64,000 bases of DNA from Paenibacillus periandrae (lineage in GTDB: Bacteria; Bacillota; Bacilli; Paenibacillales; NBRC-103111), in the NCBI RefSeq assembly GCF_022458865.1, contig NZ_JAJNMU010000033.1, positions 1 to 64,000 on the forward strand. Direction: 5' to 3'. Positions 24,632 through 32,700 of this stretch are shown here, piece by piece (positions within the stretch are counted from its first letter, which is position 1; every line of letters starts with the position of its first letter). The notes beneath the pieces are model-generated. The model saw only the letters and a program-made list of their open reading frames with translations. It was not told where the DNA came from and did not search any database. A program made the translations under genes and the position numbers.

Positions 24632-26842
24632 ATGGATGCGAAAACAACCGTATACGCCAAATGGCTGATCCGTATACTCATAGGACTTGTTGCGGGTTAC
24701 CTCATCTGGCATTATTGGCCCGCCAAAAAAGTGGAGACTGTTCTGGCCGCCGACGGCACTCACTTGAAATTCCGTACACAGCAGGATCATATCGAACTGT
24801 ATGATCAGCAAGCCTGGACCCCCTTCTTTGTCAAAGGAGTTAATCTGGGTGCCGCCCTCCCAGGATATGACCCCGGGGATCTTCCAATCACGAAGGATCA
24901 CTATCTGCGATGGTTCGCTCAGATTCAGGACATGGGTGCTAATACAATCCGGGTGTATACGATTCTGAAGCCTGTCTTCTACGATGCACTGGTCGAGTAC
25001 AATCAACAGCATGCCGAGAAACCACTCTATTTCATACAAGGAATATGGACTCCGGAAGAAGAGCTGATTGAAAAGAAGGATGCCTATATCGAACAAATCT
25101 ACAATCGTTTTAAAAGTGAGATCACTGATGCTGTTGGGGCGGTATATGGAAGCATTGATATCCCTGAGCAATTTGGACAAGCCAGCGGCATTTATCGGTC
25201 CAATGCGGGTCCTTACCTGCTGGGCTGGCATATCGGGACCGAGTGGGACCCGGCGATGGTAAAAAATACGAATGAACAACATAAGGATAAAAAAGATTTT
25301 ATCGGTACTTACATGTCGGCCAAGCCTCAAGCAACTCCATTCGAGAACTGGCTGGCAGAAATGCTGGATCATCTTGCCCATACGGAAGCTCCATTCGGTT
25401 GGAAGCACCCGCTTGCTTTTACGAATTGGGTAACGACCGATCCGCTGACCCACCCCGGTGAGGTTCTGATCGAAGAGGATATGGTCAGTGTGGATGCGAC
25501 ACATCTTCAAGTCAAGGACTGGGCGGCAGGATACTTTGCCACTTTTCACGCCTATCCGTATTATCCCGATTTTTTTCGATTGGATGAAACGCTGCAGGAT
25601 GTTCATGAAGCAGATGGTACGGCTAATCCCTACAAAAGCTATCTCCGCAAGCTGAAAGCCTATCATGCAGGCATGCCCGTGATCATTAGCGAATTTGGTG
25701 TCCCTTCTTCCATGGGCGTTGCCCATCTTGGAACAATGGGGCGTGACCAAGGCGGTCATGACGAACAGGAGCAAGGCCGAATTGACGCCTCTTTGCTGCA
25801 GGATATTTATAGTGAAGGCATGGCGGGAGCAGCGGTCTTTTCCTGGCAGGATGAATGGTTTAAACGCACCTGGAACACGATGCATTTTGAAATTCCGGCG
25901 GCTCGGCGTAAGCTATGGCACAATGTATTGACTAATGAGCAGCATTTTGGACTGCTCGCCATGCTATCCTCCAAGGACGGTCCGCTTATTATCGATGGCG
26001 CCACCCGTGACTGGGATGCTTTGAAAGCATCAGACAAGCAGAAGCTGGATATGTCCTATCCCGGCTTGAAAGAAATCACGATGACACATGACGAAGCGTA
26101 TGTCTATATCAATGCCAAATTGGAGCAGCCGTTTGATCCGCAGCGCGAGCTATTATACCTCGGCGTAGATACGCTGCCTGGTGGAAACAAACATGCCAAG
26201 GAGCTAGGCGATAAAACGCTCGATGAAGGCTTGGAGGCATTGATTGTGTTAGGTAAAGACGGCGAGTCCGAGGTGCGGATCGCCTCCAATTATGATATGC
26301 ATACTCGGGTATATGGAAAGCAATATGGGATGAAGGCTTGGACACCAGAGGAATTCGTTGACGATTCGGGGGTATTTAATACTTGGAAGCTGGCTGTTGG
26401 ACTGGAGTTCAGTCCACCCGATTCCAAGAAATACGGTCCTTTTGAAGAGGTTGCTGTTGGAGCATTGCGACGCGGCACAACGAATCCAGATTCGCCGCAA
26501 TATAATTCACTGTCCATGTGGCAAGCACAAGGAGATACGATTGAGGTCAGAATTCCCTGGATGCTGCTTGGCTTCACGGATCCTAGCTCACTGCAGGTCA
26601 TCAGCTACGGGGATAAGGAGAAAAGGTTGTTCGCACAGCCTACAGAAGGTATTCGTCTTGTTCCCTGGCTGGTCAATCGCGCTACAGGCAAGATTATCGG
26701 TTTGGAAGGCGCTGGCCGCTATCCGGTTTCCCAACTGCCGATTTACAGCTGGAAACCATGGGATCAAGTGAATTATGTTGAACGTGTCAAGCAAAGCTAT
26801 AAGCTGATGCAGCAAGCCTATCAATCGTTAGGTCAAAAGTAA
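24632..26842 (+). CDS. membrane-anchored clan GH-A-like glycoside hydrolase
   Basis: A 736-aa protein with an N-terminal membrane anchor (~11-29) and a large outside domain. The first part looks like a TIM-barrel glycosidase: FVKGVNLGAALPGY, ANTIRVYTI, GWHIGTEWDP (candidate acid/base Glu204) and PVIISEFGVPSS (candidate nucleophile Glu355). The acid/base motif is TE rather than the usual NE. Residues ~440-700 are beta-rich and may be a carbohydrate-binding or accessory domain. It is 23 nt after the degenerate regulator gene, as last gene of the cluster. It likely trims, releases or modifies the polysaccharide. No exact GH family is assigned. Confidence 0.8.
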   Translation: MDAKTTVYAKWLIRILIGLVAGYLIWHYWPAKKVETVLAADGTHLKFRTQQDHIELYDQQAWTPFFVKGVNLGAALPGYDPGDLPITKDHYLRWFAQIQDMGANTIRVYTILKPVFYDALVEYNQQHAEKPLYFIQGIWTPEEELIEKKDAYIEQIYNRFKSEITDAVGAVYGSIDIPEQFGQASGIYRSNAGPYLLGWHIGTEWDPAMVKNTNEQHKDKKDFIGTYMSAKPQATPFENWLAEMLDHLAHTEAPFGWKHPLAFTNWVTTDPLTHPGEVLIEEDMVSVDATHLQVKDWAAGYFATFHAYPYYPDFFRLDETLQDVHEADGTANPYKSYLRKLKAYHAGMPVIISEFGVPSSMGVAHLGTMGRDQGGHDEQEQGRIDASLLQDIYSEGMAGAAVFSWQDEWFKRTWNTMHFEIPAARRKLWHNVLTNEQHFGLLAMLSSKDGPLIIDGATRDWDALKASDKQKLDMSYPGLKEITMTHDEAYVYINAKLEQPFDPQRELLYLGVDTLPGGNKHAKELGDKTLDEGLEALIVLGKDGESEVRIASNYDMHTRVYGKQYGMKAWTPEEFVDDSGVFNTWKLAVGLEFSPPDSKKYGPFEEVAVGALRRGTTNPDSPQYNSLSMWQAQGDTIEVRIPWMLLGFTDPSSLQVISYGDKEKRLFAQPTEGIRLVPWLVNRATGKIIGLEGAGRYPVSQLPIYSWKPWDQVNYVERVKQSYKLMQQAYQSLGQK

Positions 26843-26858
26843 CTGCTGCACCCTATCC

Positions 26859-27185
26859 TTATTGCTGCTGATCCTTGCGCCATTTATTGTATTGTAAAAA
26901 CTCCAGAAACTGCTCTTTACTAATACCCGATTCCATAGCTTCTCGCACGAGCTTCAGCCACTCCTCATCAAGTTCTTCCTGGGGAGTGGTTTTATTATGC
27001 AAGAATGTTTCCATGGGAACCTCAAGTACAGCGCAAATTTTCTCAAGAAATTGAATGGAGGGGTTAGATTGGATATCCCTTTCAATTGAACTCAGGTAGG
27101 ACTTGGCAACACCTGCCCTATCAGCTAACTCGGTTAACGAGTAGCCTTTTTCCAGACGCAATTGCTTGACTCTTTTGCCTAACAT
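26859..27185 (-). CDS. sinR: SinR-like master regulator of biofilm formation
   Basis: A 108-aa protein, read from ATG 27185 behind AGGGGAG (8 nt). Residues 1-65 are an XRE-type HTH with ELADRAGVAKSYLSSIERD, which matches the DNA-recognition segment of B. subtilis SinR. Residues ~70-105 are the SinR/SinI dimerisation hook (LDEEWLKLVREAMESGISK). SinR represses matrix genes and is neutralised by SinI. Here it lies 17 nt from the convergent end of the polysaccharide cluster and downstream of a small sinI gene. Normal length is ~111 aa. Confidence 0.93.
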   Translation of the reverse strand: MLGKRVKQLRLEKGYSLTELADRAGVAKSYLSSIERDIQSNPSIQFLEKICAVLEVPMETFLHNKTTPQEELDEEWLKLVREAMESGISKEQFLEFLQYNKWRKDQQQ

Positions 27186-27261
27186 CGCAGCTACTCCCCT
27201 ATCTACTGACTGATACACTTTTAATTATTTTACCATATTTCCCCGACTCTGTAGCTGTGTG

Positions 27262-27306
27262 GACAAAAAAAATAACACAGCAAGCGATAAACGCTTCGTG
27301 TTAACT
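27262..27306 (-). terminator. intrinsic terminator between sinI and sinR
   Basis: Minus strand: AACACGAAGCG, loop, CGCTTGCTGTGTT, then eight T residues. It falls between the sinI stop and the sinR ribosome site, so sinR expression from the sinI promoter would depend on read-through. Confidence 0.75.
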
Positions 27307-27335
27307 AGGTAGGTATGACTTGGCTTTTCTAGTGT

Positions 27336-27488
27336 TCATCTGGCTTTACGTTTATTTTGTTTCTGTAATTGTCGGATGCAAAGTAACACTTCTTGCTTGG
27401 AAATCCCCATGCTGCGAGCCGCGATCATGAGTTGGACCCAGTTTTCGTCGAGGCTTTTCTTGAGTGCAGGTGTTGGTGAAAAAGACAT
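27336..27488 (-). CDS. sinI: SinI-like anti-repressor, 50 aa
   Basis: A short gene with ATG 27488 and TGA at 27336-27338, preceded by GGAGGG at 11 nt. The product carries LDENWVQLMIAARSMGIS, followed by KQEVLLCIRQLQKQ and a basic tail KRKAR. This matches the SinI domain, which forms a heterodimer with SinR and strips it from DNA; the same pattern occurs in the C terminus of the adjacent SinR. Length is close to B. subtilis SinI (57 aa). Gene order sinI-sinR is as in Bacillus. Confidence 0.85.
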   Translation of the reverse strand: MSFSPTPALKKSLDENWVQLMIAARSMGISKQEVLLCIRQLQKQNKRKAR

Positions 27489-27490
27489 TT

Positions 27491-27582
27491 GCCTGATCCC
27501 TCCAGATTCCTTAAACTTAACTTGGCATAAAATAGTATTCGCCGCCAGCCTTCGATTAGAGGGGGTATAAAAGGGATCAGGC
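27491..27582 (-). repeat. 10-bp inverted repeat overlapping the sinI ribosome site
   Basis: GCCTGATCCC (27491-27500) and GGGATCAGGC (27573-27582) are perfect inverted copies 72 nt apart. The sinI-proximal arm overlaps the GGAGGGATCAGGC ribosome-binding region. If both arms are on one transcript, pairing would hide the site; otherwise they may be a protein-binding pair. The distal arm lies just past the end of the DUF4870 gene. Confidence 0.5.
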
Positions 27583-27595
27583 CTCTCGTGCTCAG

Positions 27596-27919
27596 TTACT
27601 TAATCAAACGAATCGTAAAAGGGTAACGGTACATTTCCCCTTTATAAGCTTTAACCGTTGCCACAATAATAAGAACCAGAGCGGCAATACCGATCAAGGG
27701 CAGCAGCACCAGACCGATAAGAATAAAGCATAAGACTCCGGCTACAGCAGAATAAATCAAGACCGATATTTGAAAATTAAGCGACTCCTGTGCATGCTCG
27801 GCTATGTAGGCCGATTGATCCTTTTTCAGCAGCCAAATGATCAGCGGTGCAAGAAAACCTACAACCAGACTTAACACGTGCGATAGCAGCGCAAATGTTT
27901 TCTCATCATCCGTTAACAC
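27596..27919 (-). CDS. DUF4870 domain-containing membrane protein
   Basis: A 107-aa protein with three hydrophobic segments. DEKTFALLSHVLSLVVGFLAP, AEHAQESLNFQIS and the C-terminal GEMYRYPFTIRLIK are hallmarks of DUF4870 (formerly Tic20-like). The start is taken as GTG 27919, just behind AGGAGGTGG; an upstream in-frame ATG (27952) would put this ribosome site inside the gene. Function of the family is unknown. Confidence 0.88.
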   Translation of the reverse strand: MLTDDEKTFALLSHVLSLVVGFLAPLIIWLLKKDQSAYIAEHAQESLNFQISVLIYSAVAGVLCFILIGLVLLPLIGIAALVLIIVATVKAYKGEMYRYPFTIRLIK

Positions 27920-28035
27920 AAATCCACCTCCTGCATGTTTTATTGAATCCACCTTAGCACATTTATTTTATTCCGGACTAGAGTCATTGGAACTAAACCG
28001 GCCCTGGTCCTTTAACTAGTCTATTACGCTGACAT

Positions 28036-28072
28036 GAAAAAAAGAAACGTTCATCGTTACCGATAAACGTTC
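28036..28072 (-). terminator. intrinsic terminator after gltD
   Basis: Minus strand AACGTTTATCG, loop GTAA, CGATGAACGTT, then TCTTTTTTT. It lies 22 nt past the gltD stop. Confidence 0.9.
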
Positions 28073-28093
28073 CTGTTCGATCAAACATGGTCA

Positions 28094-29584
28094 TTACGGC
28101 AAATTCGATGATCCCATCAGGAACCGATCGCATTCGCGGGCAGCCTCGCGTCCTTCATTAATCGCCCACACGACCAGACTTTGGCCGCGCCGCATGTCTC
28201 CCGCCGCAAATACACCTTCTACATTGGTCGCATACTTGCCGTAATCGGTTTTGGCATTGGAGCGTGCGTCTTTCTCAACTCCCAGCTGATCAAGCACCGT
28301 GGACTCCGGACCCATAAAGCCCATCGCAAGCATAACCAGTTGCGCCGGATATACCTTTTCACTGCCTGGCACTTCTACCGGTACAAACCGACCTTGCGTA
28401 TCCAACTGCCACTCGATCAGAACGGTATGCAGCTCCTTCACATGGCCGTTCTCATCACCAACAAATTTCTTCGTATTGATTAAATAATGACGCGGGTCCT
28501 GTCCCTGAAGCTGTGTGGCTTCTTCCTGCCCATAATCGACCTTGAGCACCTTCGGCCATTCTGGCCACGGATTGTTAGCGGGACGTTTGTCCGGTGATCG
28601 CGGCATGATCTCGAATTGCGTAACGCTGCGGCATTTATGGCGGGTTGAGGTGCCTACACAGTCTGTACCTGTATCGCCACCACCGATCACAATCACATCC
28701 TTGCCTGCTGCAGATATAAATTGTCCATCCTGATGCTTGGAGTCGAGCAGGCTTTTCGTGTTTTTGGAGAGAAATTCCATCGCAAGATGAACACCCTTCA
28801 GCTCACGGCCTTCAATGTTCAGATCACGGCCTTTGGTCGCACCGCCGCACAATACTATTGCGTCAAATTCCTCCTTGAGCTGCGCTGCCGGAATATCCTT
28901 GCCGATCTCGGTATTGGTTATAAAGGTAACGCCTTCTGCCGTAAGCAGGTCAACCCTGCGCTGCACATACTTTTTATCCAGCTTCATATTCGGAATACCG
29001 TACATCAGGAGGCCACCAACCCGATCCGCTCTTTCGTAGACGGTTACGGTATGACCCGCTTTATTAAGTTGTGCTGCACATGCCAGTCCGGAAGGGCCTG
29101 AGCCTATTACTGCCACCTTCTTGCCTGTTCGAATAGTCGGAGGCTCGGGAACAACCCAGCCCTCTGCGTAGCCTTTATCGATAATCGACTTTTCAATGTT
29201 TTTAATGGTGACGGGTGATCCGCTCAAGCCCACGGTACAGGAGCCTTCACAGGGAGCCGGGCAAACACGACCGGTAAACTCAGGAAAATTGTTCGTTTTA
29301 TGCAAACGCTCCAACGCTTCACGCCATTCACCTTGATAGACGAGATCATTCCATTCGGGGATCAGGTTGTTGACCGGGCAGCCTGCTGCCATACCACTAA
29401 TCAAGGTGCCTGTGTGACAAAATGGGATTCCGCAATCCATACAGCGTGCACCTTGTTGTTGCAGCTTGTCTTCTGACAACGGAACACTAAATTCGTTCCA
29501 ATGACTAATGCGCAGCAATGGTGATATCTCGCTTGGTGTTTGGCGCTCATATTCAATAAATCCGGTTGGTTTACCCATTCCCAT
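28094..29584 (-). CDS. gltD: glutamate synthase (NADPH) small subunit GltD
   Basis: Beta subunit of GOGAT, 496 aa, which passes electrons from NAD(P)H via FAD to the large subunit. N-terminal cysteine clusters for 4Fe-4S (CMDCGIPFCHTG, CPVNNLIPEWNDLVY, CPAPCEGSC) are followed by the FAD Rossmann motif VIGSGPSGLACAAQLNKAG, the NADPH motif VIGGGDTGTDCVG and the C-terminal FAAGDMRRGQSLVVWAI. It follows gltB on the same strand after ~200 nt and ends in a strong terminator. A cre-like site stands just upstream. Confidence 0.97.
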   Translation of the reverse strand: MGMGKPTGFIEYERQTPSEISPLLRISHWNEFSVPLSEDKLQQQGARCMDCGIPFCHTGTLISGMAAGCPVNNLIPEWNDLVYQGEWREALERLHKTNNFPEFTGRVCPAPCEGSCTVGLSGSPVTIKNIEKSIIDKGYAEGWVVPEPPTIRTGKKVAVIGSGPSGLACAAQLNKAGHTVTVYERADRVGGLLMYGIPNMKLDKKYVQRRVDLLTAEGVTFITNTEIGKDIPAAQLKEEFDAIVLCGGATKGRDLNIEGRELKGVHLAMEFLSKNTKSLLDSKHQDGQFISAAGKDVIVIGGGDTGTDCVGTSTRHKCRSVTQFEIMPRSPDKRPANNPWPEWPKVLKVDYGQEEATQLQGQDPRHYLINTKKFVGDENGHVKELHTVLIEWQLDTQGRFVPVEVPGSEKVYPAQLVMLAMGFMGPESTVLDQLGVEKDARSNAKTDYGKYATNVEGVFAAGDMRRGQSLVVWAINEGREAARECDRFLMGSSNLP

Positions 29585-29601
29585 ACCTCCATACTGGATT
29601 G

Positions 29602-29615
29602 TGAAAGCGCTTTAA
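29602..29615 (-). promoter_or_regulatory. cre-like CcpA site upstream of gltD
   Basis: TGAAAGCGCTTTAA (29602-29615) differs from the palindromic cre consensus TGAAAGCGCTTTCA at one position. It lies 18 nt before the gltD start, in the gltB-gltD gap (29585-29788), which otherwise holds no gene. This suggests catabolite control of nitrogen assimilation. Confidence 0.5.
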
Positions 29616-29788
29616 ATATTAATATGATTAAGAGTTCATGTCATTTCAATAGAGAGGCCAAGAGCTGCCCACCATCTATACCCTTATCCGCACAGGTGCG
29701 TTAAAGGTACAGATCGTGGAACTGACTCCAAGCAAACTTTATTTGCAAATTACGACATGAACCCTATTAAGCTTACTATTGTAAAGGA

Positions 29789-32700
29789 TTAATTACCGCC
29801 TACACGGGATACGTCCTTCATATTTTCTTCAAACGCCACTAGCATAGCTTCCTGTTGGCTTAAGCCGGACCGTTTGACGCGTTCAATCGCTTCAAACATC
29901 CGTTTGTAGTCCTTCGGAATGACCTTGACGAATTTCCATACGTATTCTTCCCAGTTTTTCAGGACACGTTCTGCCATCGAGCTTCCAGTAAAGGTTGCAT
30001 GACGCTGAATCATATTGCGCAGCTCCTCGGCTTCGAACGTCTCTTCAACCTGCTCCAGGTAAACCATCTCCTGGTTACATTGGTCCTTGAAGGTGCCATG
30101 CTCATCAAGCACATAAGCCGTACCACCCGACATTCCTGCTGCGAAGTTACGTCCTGTTGGTCCCAATACGACTACACGTCCACCCGTCATGTACTCGCAG
30201 CCATGGTCTCCTACACCTTCAACGACTGCACGAACGCCAGAGTTCCGTACACAGAAGCGCTCCCCTGCCATACCGCGAATATAAGCATCACCATCGGTTG
30301 CTCCGTAAAAGGCAACATTCCCGATAATAATGTTCTCTTCCGCTGTAAAGCTCGATTGCTCGGATGGGAATACGATAACTTTACCGCCGGATAAGCCTTT
30401 GCCCACGTAGTCGTTAGCATCGCCTTCCAGCGAGAGCGTAATGCCCTTAGGTACAAAGGCACCAAAGCTTTGACCTGCAGAGCCGTTAAAATGAATGCGG
30501 ATCGTATCGTTCGGTAATCCCTCACGTCCATAGCGGCGCGTTACCTCACTACCAAGAATGGTTCCGACAACACGGTTTACGTTATGAATCGGAAGGATCG
30601 CATGCACGTTCTTTTTCTCTTCCAGAGCAGGCTCACAAATGCTCAGCAGCTCTTTCATATCCAAAGAATTCTCAAGTCCATGATCCTGAGCCATAGAGCA
30701 GAAGCTGCCCACATCTTCGCCAACCTCCGGCTTGTGAAGAAGTGGTGCCAAGTCAACACCTTTGGCTTTCCAATGGTCGATGGCTTGCTTCGTTTCCAGA
30801 TATTCCGTGTGACCCACCATTTCTTCAATGGTACGGAATCCAAGCTCAGCCATCAGCTCACGAGCATCCTGGGCAACAAAGTTCATGAAATTCACCACAT
30901 GCTCAGGGTCCCCCGTGTACTTGGCACGAAGCCGCGGGTTCTGGGTTGCGACACCGACCGGACACGTATCCAGATGGCACACTCTCATCATGATACAACC
31001 AAGCGCAATCAAAGGTGTCGTTGCAAATCCAAACTCCTCGGCACCGAGCAGAGCAGCAACCACAACATCGCGGCCTGTCATCAGCTTACCGTCAGTTTCA
31101 ACCACAATCCGACTTCTCAGGTTGTTCAGCATCAGCGTTTGATGCGTTTCGGCCAGACCAAGCTCCCATGGAAGTCCTGCGTGACGAATACTTGTTTGCG
31201 GTGAAGCACCCGTTCCTCCGTCATAACCGCTGATCAATACAACATCAGCTTTACCTTTGGCTACACCGGCAGCAATCGTGCCAACGCCTACCTCGGATAC
31301 GAGCTTGACGCTGATTCTTGCACGCGGATTGGCATTTTTCAGGTCATGAATAAGCTCAGCCAAATCCTCAATCGAATAAATATCATGATGCGGCGGCGGC
31401 GAAATCAGACCTACGCCTGGTGTCACACCGCGAACCTCGGCCACCCATGGATAAACCTTCGTGCCCGGAAGCTGGCCACCTTCACCCGGCTTGGCGCCTT
31501 GTGCCATTTTGATCTGAATTTCATCCGCATTCACCAGGTAGTTGCTCGTTACGCCAAAACGGCCCGATGCAACCTGCTTGATCGAACTGCGGCGTGAATC
31601 GCCATTCTCGTCCGGTGTGAAGCGATCATAATGCTCTCCGCCTTCACCCGTGTTCGATCTGCCGCCGATGCGGTTCATCGCAATCGCCATATCCTCATGC
31701 GTCTCTTTGGAAATCGAACCATAGGACATCGCACCGGTTTTAAAACGCTTGAACAAGGATTCTACCGATTCAACTTCATCAATAGAAATCGGTTCACGGT
31801 GCGATTTGAACGAGAACAAAGCACGAAGCGACATAAACTTCTCATCTTGGCCTTGTACCAAACCTGCGAATTTTTTGTACATTTCATAATTGTTCGTTCT
31901 TACTGCCGCTTGCAGCGCATGAATCGTTTCCGGATTGTACAGATGCTCCTCGGCATTCTTACGCCATTGCAGCTCTCCGCCTGTATCCAGTCCACGGTCA
32001 CGACCCTCCTGCTCGGAGTAAGCCCGTTCATGGCGTAGAATCGCTTCCTGGGCAATCGTATCAATCTGAATACCGCTTACTGGTGTATACGTCCATGTAA
32101 AATATTTATCAACCACGGATTGATCCAAGCCGACAGCTTCAAAAATTTGTGCACCGCGGTAGCTTTGAATGGTGGAAATCCCCATTTTGGCTAATACCTT
32201 AACGACACCTTTTGTTGAAGCCTTCACATAGTTGTACAATGCTTTTTCGATAGTGAGATCTTTCAATTTGTTCTGGCTGGACAAATCAATCAGAGTTTCC
32301 ATCGCCAGATAAGGATTAATTGCGCTCACACCATAACCAAGCAGCAGAGCAAAATGATGCACCTCACGCGGTTCGCCGGATTCCAGCAGCAAGCCCACCT
32401 TGGTGCGCGTGCCTACGCGGATCAGGTGATGATGCAGACCCGATACAGCCAGCAAAGCAGGAATTGCCGCATTATTCGCATCCACGCCACGGTCGGATAA
32501 AATGATCAGGTTAGCTCCATCAGCAATAGCCTCGTCGGCAGCTGTATACAAAGCTTCCATGGCTTCTTCCAGCGCTTGTGTTCCGGAAGCTGGATTGAAT
32601 AAGATCGGCAGCGTTACGGTTTTAAAACCATCACGCTTGATCTCGCGCAATTGAGCAAGCTCCGCATTGGTCAAAATCGGTGTAGCCAAACGGATCTGGC

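Noticed and set aside
24590..25885. Long open frame (431 codons) antisense to the GH-A-like gene
   Set aside because: It shows no domain, no ribosome site and mirrors the codon pattern of the well-supported plus-strand gene; taken as a shadow frame.
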